A stretch of 64,000 nt of DNA from Datnioides undecimradiatus (lineage: Eukaryota > Chordata > Actinopteri > Lobotiformes > Datnioididae): NCBI GenBank assembly GCA_008933995.1, contig WARS01000063.1:374001-438000 (forward strand). Reading direction: 5' to 3'. Shown piece after piece: positions 12,042-23,583 of this stretch. A model generated the notes under the pieces. That model had not been told where the DNA came from, did not search any database, and saw only the letters and a program-made list of their open reading frames with translations. Within the stretch, counting starts at the first letter, position 1; each line of letters starts with the position of its first letter. Position numbers and translations under genes: made by a program.

Positions 12042-12133
12042 CTGTAGAGGAGAACGCTGCGAATGGAGTCGAAGTCCTCCAAGTTTTTAGAGAATGAAGC
12101 TCCATCTATAGAAATGTTAAACATCATTTGCAT
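12042..12133 (-). CDS. possible alternative first coding exon (unrecognised; phase fits intu exon 2)
   Basis: An open stretch begins at an ATG with good context (GCCATGC) and encodes MQMMFNISIDGASFSKN, LEDFDSIR and SVLLY before a GTCAGT donor, 92 bp in all. An in-frame TGA lies 12 bp upstream, so it can only be a start exon. It ends two bases into a codon, the same phase intu exon 1 leaves, so it could splice in frame to intu exon 2 at 9708 and give an alternative N-terminus. I do not recognise the peptide; it could also be chance or an exon of another gene. Confidence 0.3.
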
Positions 12134-15051
12134 GGCATGTTTTCACCAGGAGTGCGGCCAACAACGCTGCGTTAACTTCCAGTTTGAGAAGATGCAATTT
12201 GAAAGCCTTTAATCGCCACGAGAGCCAAAAAAGGGGCTTTTTTAAAGAAAACTATGTATCTTCAGCCACCGATAAAAATCAAAATGAATCCCTTTCCCCC
12301 GGCCCGTGCGGAGTTTCTGACCGCATGAACGCCACCACGCAGCCTGGACTGCGTCTCCGAGACCAGAACGAATCCTCCTCCAGTTTCTCACGTCAATCAC
12401 TGACACGGAGCGCTGAACGGTTCAACACCAGCTCTATTCAAAGGGTGAAGAAACCCATTGGTGGCTTTTCTTAAAGGTTCTGAGCGTTTCTCCAGGCCAC
12501 CACAGCGGAATTTGTCCCAGCGGTCTTCTTGGCAGGTGGAGTAAGAACCCGCCTACTCGAGGCTCCCGACACAAAGCTGCGCAGACAAACCCACATTTGT
12601 ACTTTCACAAAAAACACGGCGTGGTGTTCAAGGCTGGGGGGGAATAATGCTCCATCCTTGGCAATGACCCCAACAACAAACCACGCACTCGTGTTGGCTG
12701 TAATGACAGAAACACTCGAAGCGTTTAGTTCAGTGAACGCAGCAATAAACTTTGATTTACGCTGCGGCTTGTTTTCGTGCCATACCGCTGTAATTATGTC
12801 ATTTCCATCAGTTTTAAATGTCTAAAATGTTATTATGCAAGCTAAAATCATCTCGAACTGTTAGACAGAGATTATACTGTTATGTGAAATATTATATCAT
12901 TGGTTTGTTTTTTTTATTTCCACTTTTCAATATTGCAATAAGATACAGAATTATTAGTATGCTTACTCAGAGCCCATATTTAGATAAATGGACCAATAGC
13001 AGACTATTAAAATACTCAATTAACAGTCGCGCATTCAATATACGTCAAGTGCAATCAGCAACTGCATCAAAAGTAGAAGTCAGTCCATGCAGAACACTCC
13101 TTAAAGGCAGCTCCTTTATGGGCTATCACTGATTTATTAACACGCAAGACACATTATAACTACCCGGCTGACTCAGTTGCAGTTCATTTCGCTTCTTTGG
13201 ATGTTTATTCTATACAATGCACCACACCGTATAGAACTTAATATAGTTTGAGATGTAAAATGATAACTAGCGACGTAATTAGCAACAATTGCAGCTACTA
13301 AAACAATACTAACATTGTTGCTAGACGGAGAAAAGCAAGCCGAGCAGCATTCTCCCATCGCTGTATCATATATGTACACATAATTAATCTAGTGTCAACA
13401 CTTAGCCTCCATAACTTTGATCTTTATCGGCCGCCGTTATTAGACTGTTTCAACGTCATTCAAACCATCGCACGCTCACGGCTATTTACTTTCTCTCATG
13501 AATGCTCCTTGTTATTTGTTTTTTACATCAGTGAGCTACCACTCTGTTCATACCCCTTCCCTCATTGTCTCCAGAGAAGACACTGAACGGTCATCAAAAG
13601 CAGAGAGCATAAGAACTGAATCAAGTCTCTCTGCCCGCTTCGCGCTCAGGAAGGAGTATCACCAACTCTTCATCGTGGTTAGCGAGACCAAACACTTTAG
13701 AAACACATTTCTCAAGTCAGAAACTATAGAAATGATCCCTGAAAGTATAGTCTTGCTGTTTAACTGCTCGAGCCCTACTACTAGTATGGCGAACCAGGGC
13801 TTCACTGTCATGGTGCTTACATCCAGACACTGTAACCAGATGTTTATATTGAGGAAATTGTCACACAGAACATACAAGTTCCTAACTAATACAATACTAC
13901 AAAGAAATGACACAATATGGACATACGTCTGCATTTGTTGGCACGATATAATAATATTTAAAATGCACAAATATGACAATAATGACTTCCGGAAATACAT
14001 TTTAATACCATTTTGTTGACAACATAAAGCCCAGTCTATAGGTGACAGCTGTTTCTACGAAAAAAGCCTCGATCAATGACAAAATAATCTAGAAATTATA
14101 TCAATTTAGAATACCCACAATGCTGTCCGGTGGCACATCGCCCCTCCGAGTCTCTCATTGGCTGCTGCGATGCAGCATGGCAACGTGTTAGCCTAAAATG
14201 CTAACAACAACAGCGATATAACAAATGTTTTCAGCGCCCGGATTTGAATCAATCACGATGACATGTAGATAGATTTAGTGAAGGTGACACAAAGTGTTGA
14301 ATGGGTCGAGACAGAAATGATGTCACTGAGTAAAAGGCGAGTAAATTAAAGATGTAATATTCAGAACAGCTGTTTGCTAGCAGCCACGGTGTGCACCATT
14401 TTTTAGGTTCCGACGGCAAACGAGATTACACGAGAGTTCCTTCGGTTGACCAAATATCGCGGTGAGACAGCGGACCGCGGCTTGACGAACATTTTCAAAA
14501 CGTTTTCACGACAAAGATTGTTCAAGTCCAAGAAAAGAGACAAACAATATATTCAATGCTCTTACCATTTGCTTTAGTAACACTAAAATATAACACAAGC
14601 GCAATACAATATCGATTCATCTTACTCCAGCGTTCTTCTTTCATTGAAAAACAATAATTCGTGCAGCAACTGAATTAGACAAATAGAAGCTTGTATTAAA
14701 AGTCGCGTTTGGCCTCATAGTGATTAAATGCTAAATTGTTCATTGTGGATTTACCTTGATGAGAACTTTTCATTCAGCTGTAACTGGACGTTGATATTGT
14801 TGTTGATATTCTATTATTAAATATTATATTTAAGGGCAAATGTAACAGCTGTTACAGCTGTGAGGAGAGCTACCTGTACCAGAGTCTCACACTGGACGCT
14901 CAATATAGATTTTAGAAGCATTTCACTAGCAGTGCCTACAGTGTAGACCTTTATATAACTTCATTTCAGACATCTAAAACCACAATACAGCTACAATTCA
15001 CTGTACGCTTGGTTTCCATGGAACTACGACGTCGTCTGGTCCGCGTGACGT

Positions 15052-15059
15052 TGACGTCA
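15052..15059. promoter_or_regulatory. CRE palindrome
   Basis: Perfect TGACGTCA (CREB/ATF site) in the intu-trmt10b spacer, next to a second palindrome, ACGACGTCGT, about 25 bp away. Confidence 0.4.
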
Positions 15060-15436
15060 TTACGGTAACAGAGCTACGTGTCAGCGCTAAGTGTCAGCCC
15101 ACCGCGACCTTGAAGCAGCCGTGGAGCCAAAATCAATTTAAAATTCCCATTTGTGTCCGTGCTAAGTTTGAGCCACCACACGTTACAGAAATATTACAAA
15201 CATAAAATGCCTTGGTAAAACAACTTCCGGGCTAACATCAGGACAAGCTAATGTTAGCTAGCTAACGTTGTGCTAATTAGCCAATGTTACGTTTAAGTGA
15301 ACTAGCGACTGCTTAGCAACTGTTTAAAGTCTCAGCCCAGACGTTATTTCATTGTCTGCACATTGTAATTACAGTTCATTTTTATCTAGATTGACACAAT
15401 TCATGCAAACTAACAAACAACGGGACTTAACTCACC

Positions 15437-15500
15437 ACCTGCAGGGTCACTGTGATGATTTGTCCTTTACTTAAATGGCGCCCAATTGCGCATGCTTAAT
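15437..15500 (-). promoter_or_regulatory. possible minus-strand promoter and noncoding first exon
   Basis: On the minus strand a GCGCATGCGCAATTGGGCGCC-type patch (NRF1-like, then a YY1-like GCCAT) is followed within about 60 bp by CAGGTG and a strong GTGAGT donor at about 15436. This is the look of a TATA-less start with a short untranslated first exon. Which gene it would serve is unclear; intu or the candidate exon at 12042-12133 are the nearest downstream on that strand. Confidence 0.25.
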
Positions 15501-16042
15501 TAAGACAGGAAGAGACGGTGTAATAAATTGTTTCTTACTCTGTTGTGTGAAGTTTTTGATCTGATTATTGATTATTTGGTCTCGGGATTCGAAACCGATG
15601 AAAATGATGCACTTTTCTGATACATCTATGCAAAGTGGTAGTAATCATAAGAGCTTGTTTCTAGCTGTGCCGTCAGTCAAGACATAAATAAAATACAAAA
15701 ATATCCAGAAATCTGCATCTTTAAACCCTTAGAAAAGAGTTAAGAGATCATTCAAATAAAATAATAACAATATTTGATTTCATATTTCATTTACATCACT
15801 TCATAACTATTATTTAACAATTACACTTGTTTATAGTCGTGCAGTTATATCGGTATGACACTGCCCTCCTCTGGTGTATTGGCGAACATGTATGTAAGTA
15901 TGTTTTCCTGATTCTTCAAACAGCAAACAAACAACACAAACAGCAAACAAGCCGCTTTACGCTCGGTTGAACGGGACCAGCTTTGTCCATAGACGCTTGT
16001 CAGTTGTTTTTCTTCAAACCCTGCGCGCCGCTGTGTTTACTC

Positions 16043-16050
16043 TGACGTCA
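16043..16050. promoter_or_regulatory. CRE palindrome upstream of trmt10b
   Basis: Perfect TGACGTCA 365 bp before the trmt10b ATG, within a locally CpG-rich stretch, so a plausible part of its promoter. Confidence 0.4.
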
Positions 16051-16198
16051 TTCACATGCGCCGCTCACACGCTCGCATCCTGGAAGCGAAGGCTCCTTCA
16101 CGTTAGGCACGTTCCCTCCCTGTTTTCCTTTATATCACTCACGTGCTGTGATTAATGCGCTATTTAGAAACACCGCGGGCTGTGTGGAAATAGCTAGT

Positions 16199-16212
16199 GT
16201 TGCGATGGCAAC
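16199..16212. promoter_or_regulatory. X-box-like site upstream of trmt10b
   Basis: GTTGCGATGGCAAC differs from the ideal RFX X-box (GTTGCCATGGCAAC) at one base. It lies 203 bp upstream of the trmt10b ATG. Confidence 0.45.
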
Positions 16213-16414
16213 GCAAATACAATATTGTGGCTTTTAAATGCTCCCATTCACACGAGTAGGATCTCTCTTGATTTGATCACAGCCGGTATTTCTCGCCGAA
16301 CACTCGACGACCACAAATAATTTATAGTTTGCCACAGAGAACTACGAATAAACATATTGTTTCGATGTTTTTTATGTGATCACCTGAAGTCAGCGGACAG
16401 AGCAGCTGACTGAA

Positions 16415-16528
16415 ATGGCTCATGAACCGCAGCTGAACGGAGTCTCGGAGTTGGTGGATCTGCTTCAGATAGACGTGGACACTGATGTGGTGGACGACAG
16501 GCCAGGGAGGGAGGACGCAGCCTGTTCT
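16415..16528 (+). CDS. trmt10b: trmt10b exon 1
   Basis: 38 codons from ATG, ending at a GTAAGT donor. Contains LVDLLQIDVD, the only family-like part of the N-terminus. Confidence 0.88.
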
Positions 16529-18583
16529 GTAAGTTTGCTCACCTGGCCTTCGTTTGGGATGAGGACTACTTAACTTAGAATTAGCATGTGCAGCTGAACT
16601 AATCATGACTTTCACTGTCTGTTTGTTAAACACAGCTTGATCTTTGTGTGATTATTGTGTTTTTAGGTTACATCCAGTGATGAAATACACGGTTCCCCAT
16701 GATTTCATAAACACATTGGGCTTATCAAAGCACTAAGAACAAGTTTGACAATCACTCCCGAGCTGTTCTGTTCTGTTAATGGTGTTTTGTTCATGTGTTA
16801 ATGAACAGAAGAACGTGTTGAGGAAGCAGCGCAACTGGGAGCGTCAGCTGGCGGCGAAGAGGAGCAAGAGGAAGGAGGAGAAGCAGAGGAGGAAGCTCAA
16901 CCGTGGGCAGGAGTCGGGTAAACGTCAAGCGAAGAGATTGAAATGCTAAGGTGAGACTGAACGCGGAATAAGCATAAGACACGTCTTTGTTTGTGTTTCT
17001 GTCGTGCAGATGGCGGCGCAGGCGACCCTCAGCTCACCAAGCGGGTCATGAAGGCGATCACCAGAGAGCGTTTAGCTGAGGCTCAGTCCACAGGCCTCAA
17101 ACTGTGCGTCGACATGAGCATGACGGACAGCATGTCTGACAAGGTTGGTGCCTGAGGAGCGGCCCTCAGAAACAAAGACGTCCGTCTGTGTATTCATTCA
17201 CACAGCTCCCTTCAACTGTGTGTGTGTGTGGCTCAGGAGATAAGTCGCCTGGCGGGCCAGCTGAGGCGGCTGTACGGGTCGAACAAGAAGGCGAAGCAGC
17301 CGTTTCACCTTCTCCTGACGGACCTGAGAGAGGACAGCCGCCTCTACAGAGAGTGCATTCGAATGAACGACGGCTTCCTCAGCTACACGGTGAGTGTAGT
17401 TTCAGCCCGAGTTCACAGAAATGAAGGTTAAAGCTGGAACTCTCTCCAGCAGCTATGTTGCTCCGTGTGAAGTTAACCAGCAGAAGCATGTTCAGTGTTA
17501 CTCCAGCCTTAAACCGAGCGCACGGCAGCTGCAGGCTCCTGTTTCTCAGATGTTTTATGAGCTTTCCAGAGCATTTGCACCACAAACATCCATCGCTGCC
17601 TCTGTAATCTGGACCAGGAGTAGGCTGAACGTGCAGCACCACACTCAGATTATCTGCCTCTTTTCAGATGGACGTCACAGAAGAAAGCTGCCTCGACCTT
17701 TTCCCCCTGGAGACCGTCGTCTACCTCACGCCGGACGCCGAAGAAGGTTCGATTTGGCCTTTATGAATGAAACACCTTTGTGCACAGGAGATGGAGTCTT
17801 TAGAAGGGCTGTAATTCACTCATCTGTAATGAGAAGTAGCTGCATGAAGTGTGTGTTTTGGCCTGCAGAGGGCGCAGGTGCACCACCTGACCACTCAGTG
17901 AAACCGCTGGCTTTTACAACTGCTGCCGCTAAAAGCAGCTGAGCACCTTAATAAATACATTCGTTTTAAACCAAAACACATTTAAACACAAAGGGGATGT
18001 TTGTGTAGAAAATGAGGTTTGTTGTTGTTTGTTTGTTTGTTGTTTAATCTCCTTTTGTTGCAGCTTTAGAAACAGTGGATGCTGACAAGGTGTACGTCCT
18101 CGGTGGCCTCGTGGATGAAAGCATCCAGAAGGTACTGCACGTTAAGGCACCCGGCAGCGACTCCCTCAGCTGGTGCAGAGTGACTGATCAGCCTGAACCA
18201 GCTGAGGTGTGATTGATGTAACGTCTGAGCCTCTCCCCTGCAGAAGCTGAGCTTCTCGAGGGCCAGAGATCTGAGCGTCCGCACGGCGCGGCTGCCCATA
18301 GACGAGTACATGGTGAAGAAAACCAACTGCAAGAACTTCCACTCCAAGATCCTGGCCGTCAATCAAGGTGAGCCAATCGCTTTCGTTGCCAGGACAACTG
18401 ACACCGTTCTCTGTTTGTCACTAACAGAGTCTCTGTCCGCCCGCAGTGTTTGACATCCTGTCGACGTTCTGCAGCACCGGCAGCTGGACGGAGGCCCTGC
18501 AGGCATGGTTCCCACAGGGGAAGGGTTATGTTGTTGCATCACATGCTTTCCCAGCACTTCCCATCTCTCCTTCCCAGACCTAA
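16415..18583 (+). CDS. trmt10b: trmt10b, tRNA methyltransferase 10 homologue B (complete, eight exons)
   Basis: TRMT10 enzymes are SPOUT methyltransferases that transfer methyl from S-adenosylmethionine to N1 of the purine at tRNA position 9. Exons: 16415-16528, 16809-16917, 17010-17143, 17237-17389, 17668-17746, 18064-18131, 18244-18367, 18447-18583. All borders are AG/GT and phases agree, giving 305 residues (human about 316). Landmarks: LLQIDVD near residue 20, the basic helix NVLRKQRNWERQL with KRSKRKEEKQRRK (about 40-65), LCVDMSMTD, ISRLAGQLRRLYGSNKKAK (about 120-140), RECIRMNDGF, ETVVYLTPDAEE, then the cofactor-site segment VYVLGGLVDESIQK, RTARLPIDEYM and VFDILSTF near the end. NNGF-like RMNDGF and the LRRLYGSNKKA block favour the B paralogue over TRMT10A. 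ATG chosen because no intron-free upstream extension is in frame with similarity. A possible poly(A) signal is at 19338-19343. Confidence 0.95.
16809..16917 (+). CDS. trmt10b: trmt10b exon 2
   Basis: 109 bp encoding the Lys/Arg-rich helix (NVLRKQRNWERQL, then KEEKQRRKLNRG), the tRNA-binding N-terminal part. Confidence 0.93.
17010..17143 (+). CDS. trmt10b: trmt10b exon 3
   Basis: 134 bp encoding QLTKRVMKAITRERLAEAQ and LCVDMSMTDSMSDK, the start of the SPOUT fold. Confidence 0.94.
17237..17389 (+). CDS. trmt10b: trmt10b exon 4
   Basis: 153 bp in phase 0, encoding EISRLAGQLRRLYGSNKKAK, FHLLLTDLRED and ECIRMNDGFLSYT, then a GTGAGT donor. Confidence 0.95.
17668..17746 (+). CDS. trmt10b: trmt10b exon 5
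   Basis: 79 bp encoding MDVTEESCLDLFPLETVVYL and TPDAEE after a TTTTCAG acceptor. Confidence 0.94.
18064..18131 (+). CDS. trmt10b: trmt10b exon 6
   Basis: 68 bp encoding LETVDADKVYVLGGLVDESI, which carries the conserved glycine-rich cofactor-pocket loop. Confidence 0.95.
18244..18367 (+). CDS. trmt10b: trmt10b exon 7
   Basis: 124 bp encoding KLSFSRARDLSVRTARLPID, EYMVKKTN and FHSKILAVNQ, the SPOUT knot region. Confidence 0.95.
18447..18583 (+). CDS. trmt10b: trmt10b exon 8 and stop
   Basis: 137 bp encoding VFDILSTFCSTGSWTEALQ, FPQGKGYV and a short tail ending PISPSQT, then TAA at 18581-18583. Confidence 0.92.
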
Positions 18584-21500
18584 TGCGTGGAGCCAGATGA
18601 GGTCCTTCTCTTCTGTGTGTTGAAACAACCTTTTAAGGTTCTGCCTCCATGTTGATTACTCAACTGGAGCTGGCTCAAGGTGATAAGCGCCTGATTCTTG
18701 AGAAACACTAAACTGATGTGTAGTATCTCTCTGTGGACGCCAAAATGGGAAGAATATATTTTGGTGCTGGAGAAGTTTCTTTGTCGCGTCAGGGGGCATT
18801 TTTGTTGAGTTCAGTTACAGCAAACGGCGAGACTGGGAACAGTTTACAGGGATTTCATCAGCAGAACCACAGAAGCATCAACTCTCTGCAGTGAGAAATG
18901 ACTTATTTTGTTTCCAATGTGCCCCCAGGTGGAGGTTAATGACCTCTGAGCACTGCCCAGCTCATTTGTTTCAATTCCCACAGTGTTTGTGTTGAACTCT
19001 GCTGCTTTATTTGGCATTTCACCAGATTCCCACACACATACTTACAAACTATCTTGCAGCAGGACTCTCAAAGCGCGTGAGGAAAGTCTGGAGAGGTGCG
19101 AACTCCACCGACACCGTGAACATGTTCCCACTCGCAGCCTTCATCGGTGTGATCGTCACACAATGAAATTTGGTCTCAAACTGGCAGAGAGTCAAACGGA
19201 GCGTTCAGCGATGGCAGGGCAAGCTGCAGAAGAGGCTTCGGAAGCAACAAGATCAAATCATAAAAACACACCGTAGAAACCACACCACGGTCACAGGAAT
19301 GAGCGACGTCGAAGATCTCACTCATGCCGCCCCTGGAAATAAACTTTGGAAACGTTCTCTGCGAGTTTCCTCACAAAAAATGACTTTACCACCGCTTTGC
19401 TGTAGATTTCCCAGGTGTATTCACCTACAGCAATAATCTAGTAGCTCCTTGATGCACACTTGTTTGCACAAGGTGAGCAGCTCCCATTGAAATGAATGGG
19501 GCATCGTTATCAGCAGCAGCAGCAACACAGAACCTTCAGGTTCTGCAAAACAGCTGGTATTAAAATTGAATTTTCTTTTTACCTAACTGAGTGTGCTGAG
19601 TGACCGGTTGAGCCAAAGCATTTCATGCATTTAAGTGTTTGCAGAGTTATTTATGAAGCTTTCACGTGTTTGTTCTGGTGACACGAGTCCGACGTGAAGC
19701 CTCTAAATACTGCAGAATAAATCCACATAGTGTACGTAGTGTAACATGCATGCTGGGTTCGCTGGTTGTATTTGGTGGAATACAGCCTCTGTTTGCCTCT
19801 CCGCCACGCACGGCCCGAAGCCACATGACCATATACTCAACCCCCATTGGCCGATACGTGTGTGGCTGCATCCTGCTTCACACCGACGTGTTTCTGGAGT
19901 TGTCCGCTCGGGGTTCTGCAGCGAGACGCCAAATGGAACCAGTTTCAATGCAAAATGTTCATCTTTCAGTGGCTGATTGACGACTTCAGGAAGCTTTCCT
20001 GCTATTTTCTCTTTTATTTTCATGCCTTTTCATTGCTGTAAGCCGGAGCAAACCTTTTTACTTTTCCCCCGAAAACTATTTGTTAATTAAACCATTCAAA
20101 AGGAGGCAGTGTGCGTCAGAAGTTTTCCAGAAGTCTCTCCCCATCGTTCGGTAAAACAGCGACCAAACAGCGTCAATTTGTCAGATTTCTGGTTTGTTCG
20201 CTCGGGCAATTGAGCCTGATATTTTGATTAAAATAACCGAGGGAGGGTGAAAGGATGGAGTCAGCACAGGGTCGGTCTGTGCTGGAGCATCAGCCAGATT
20301 TTTGTGGGAAAAGGGAATGTTTTAACTTCCCATCAATTAGAGGGGAGGTATCCAGTGTGATTTCAATGTTATTTGCTTTAATGCATCTGCTCGAGTCCTT
20401 TCTGACGGCTCTTTATTGGTGCACAGCTGTTATTTTCAAACAGTTGTGGCACAGTTCTTCAGTTTTTGACCACGTAATTGCTTTTTTATTCAATTTTTAA
20501 TCCCTGGATTTGATTAAAACCCATAAAAACTGGTCCAAAGACTGTATCAGACACAAGTCACTGCTGAGACACGCTGATCTGCGTGACCTGCAGGCTGCTG
20601 CTAAAGAGGATTCATGCAGATCTGACGTCACAATATCGAACTGTGCAGAGGAACACTTGTCTTAACCAATGCTAATTATAATTCAGCTCAGTGTCTTGAC
20701 CAAATGTGATGTTTTATGATATCGTCTGCTGTCTTGTTTTATGCATGTTCCTGTGTTCCTTCGGTGTAACAGAGGCTTCTCTGGCCCCGTGCGACCTCAG
20801 GCTGCAGCACGAACGGGTTCTGATGTCTCGATTTTAATCAAACCGTGTCGGAGGCGAGTGGTTTGGCTCGATCGCGCGCAGGTTTCTTCACTCGCTTTAC
20901 GAGGATCTGCTGGAACGGAGATGAGACTCGACCTGTGTGGCCCCCTGCAGGGTGTGTATCAGTGTGTATCGCATGAAAGATCCAAATCAAATGCCAAATC
21001 AAACACCCACACAGCTCATGAATCATGGTTCTCTAGGACGAACAGCTCAGCGGTTATCAAAGACCCAGGCAGACGAGAAACACTGAGCAGTGCTGACTTT
21101 CATCAGATAGCTCCCTGTTGTTCTGGACGTTCCCTAAAACATCCAGTGAGATCAGGGTTCCCAGCACTTTACTTTGAGCAGTTGCACATATTTCTCTGCA
21201 AAAATGTAAATAACCTTTAAAGAGAATTGTTCTGCAGCCGACCACGAACCCAGAGATAGTCACAGTGAGAGTTGTGTTGTGTCTCTCCAACTTATGCATC
21301 AGTGACAGATGCTTCCACAGAACAATAGTGCACAAATATCTGGAAGGGAGGATCCTTGGCCCCATTTCTCTGTATGTATTGCTTTTGAAGGCAGACTGCA
21401 CAGAACTTAATTAGGGATTGTGAAAGTATGTTTTTACAGCGATCGCCGCTGCACAGAAGTTTAAAGTCCCTGCACACCGGCTCGGGATTTGCATGTTACC

Positions 21501-23453
21501 TTTTCACACGAACACGTGATGCTAATGTTACCAACATGCATGAGGTGAACCACCGGGCATCGAAGTGATAGGATGGTGAAAGCTGGTCCGGATATCAGGT
21601 TTCCACAGACACAAAGGGCTTTAAAGCGTGTGCAGGTGTGTGACGGTGTGGTACGTCAACAGCCTGTGAATGGTGACGTTGGGCCTGTCTGGGCAGGAGG
21701 TTATCGTCACTGTCAGGTTGTACACACGCTGTCGTGAGAAGGTGTGAAATCAGGCACTCTGTTACTCATCTGAATTCTTTCAGAGGCAATGTTTTTCCCA
21801 CACTCCTGCATTCTGCTTCCAGCTGTGGATCTGTGTGAGTGTAAACAGGGCACACGCCCACGGATTTGACGCAAAAACACTCAACACTTTGTTAGTGTTG
21901 GTGTCGGATGCTGCAAAATGAGTCTCTCAAATGAGGGTTTGCAGGATTAATGAAGAAGCAGAAGAACGTGAAGGGAAGCATTTTGTTTACTTCTTTTTGT
22001 TTGTATGAGGCGCTCGCACACTCTCTAGGGCGGAATATCTCCTGACCCACTGGTCACATGACTACGTTTACACTGCGGAGGGATAAAACTTGATTTCAGC
22101 CTCCTCCAGCGTGCTCGTGTGTTTCTGCCGCCCCCTGTTTGGCACAAACCTGACGCATAAAATAGAAGTAAGAGGCAAACAGCAGCTCTGTCATCATCTA
22201 CATAAGAGAGTCTATGTGGACTCCTGCAGCTGCTGGAACAAACCCCTCAATGCGCGTCCAGACTCTGAGACGCAGATGTGCACACATTTCCATATTTCAT
22301 GTCTCTGTCAGATCTCCTGTGAAATCCCCTTTTCCCGTTCTATTGATGTGCATCTTTAAGCTCATGTGAAGATCATTAATCAGTCACCTTCCCTCAGCCG
22401 TGGTGGTGTTCAATACGGAGGAGCTGCTCTGCTTACTCTGGCATGAATGCATTTTATTAGTTTTCACCGAGCCCGTCAGGGGTGCTGCAGTGCCCCGTCT
22501 CTTTTATTTTAATAATAATTTTAGTTTTCCCTGGAAGGACTTTCACAGCGGTCCAGCTGCTTACTGAAAGTGATCGTTTTACAGCCGTGTGGAGACTTAT
22601 CCTGCTGTGCAACTGATCCTTGCAAGGGTTGGAGAAGCTCCACCCGCTGGAAAATGCACAAACCCCTGAAGCTAAAGGGGAGCGGTCGACTGAAGGTGGT
22701 CCAGGTTACAAACTGTGAACTGTTTTGTAGTTAGTGTTCTGTATTTCCAGCCATATCAGCGCAGGTTCTGACTGAAATGCATCCTCCACAATAAGATGGA
22801 CTGAAATTTGAATTTATTTTAATGCACAAATGTTGTGCACATGTAATAAGTGCAACTCCAGGTGTAAATGGATGTTTTATGTATTTTATATCCAAGCTTG
22901 TTTGTTTTCCTGTGCTAAACAAATGAGGACAACAAACCACCTGCAGGATACAACAGTGTACGTGTAGATATATAGTCAAAGACATTATTGAATGCAAAAA
23001 ATGACACATTTTACTTTTTAAACATTTTTATTTGGATATGAGGAATGCATCATTTCTTGCAGAAGCTTTACCAAAGTGAGTATTACACAGAAATGATATG
23101 CTACATATTGGAATATTAGTTATTTCATCCAGCTTTCAAGAGGTCACACAATCAAACGTTCTTGACTTCTTACATGCACAGTTAAATACTTCATGCACAC
23201 CAAACTCATTGCACACTCTCCATTCATGCATTGCACTTTCTGACCCTTACACCATACAATATAAATCCGGTGTGGGTGTTAATTTGCGTCAAACACAGAA
23301 ATTGAATTTGGAAATGAAAACGCGAAGCGGAACAGAGAAAACACGCAGAGCGAGTTATTTAAGTTGCACAAACCGGGATAAACATTGTGTCATTTCTGTT
23401 CATGGCATTTCATGGCTCGTAGTCGCAGCAAAGACAGTTTTGATTTCACTAAA
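18584..23453. other. trmt10b 3' region and intergenic DNA
   Basis: About 4.9 kb holding the presumed trmt10b 3' UTR (AATAAA at 19338-19343). At its right end it holds the 3' UTR of the minus-strand chemokine gene, with a minus-strand AATAAA at 23027-23032. The open frames between show no family similarity or splice logic. Confidence 0.5.
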
Positions 23454-23583
23454 TTACGCCTGGTTCTTGGGAAGCGCTCCTCCCTGCTGGTGCAGCTGTC
23501 TCCCGAGGACAAAGTGGATCAGCTTCTTCACCCAGGACGACTGAGGGTTCAGGCACACCTTCTCCCCGCTCGTCAGGCCAGCT
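23454..23583 (-). CDS. CXC chemokine exon 3 (helix and stop)
   Basis: 130 bp encoding AGLTSGEKVCLNPQSSWVKK, LIHFVLGRQL and a Gln/Gly-rich tail to TAA at 23454-23456; acceptor TGCGCAG. Confidence 0.92.

Larger units (their letters stand above)
11329..16414. other. intu-trmt10b intergenic region
   Basis: About 5 kb between divergent genes. It holds the intu promoter at its left end, the candidate exon at 12042-12133, an AT-rich middle (12.8-14.1 kb) without coding signal, the promoter-like patch near 15.45 kb, and the trmt10b promoter at its right end. Confidence 0.6.

Noticed and set aside
13498-14019. 173-codon plus-strand open frame in the intu-trmt10b spacer
   Set aside because: No family similarity, low-complexity AT-rich codons, opposite frame also open; treated as chance.
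17421-17942. 173-codon plus-strand open frame spanning trmt10b exon 5
   Set aside because: Wrong frame for trmt10b and crosses intron sequence; the family match lies in another frame.
16415-18583. TRMT10A instead of TRMT10B
   Set aside because: The LLQID start, LRRLYGSNKKA, RMNDGF and GGLVDESIQK blocks match my recall of TRMT10B better; TRMT10A has a longer acidic tail.
20623-20630. CRE palindrome TGACGTCA in the trmt10b-chemokine spacer
   Set aside because: Isolated, no nearby promoter features; likely chance.
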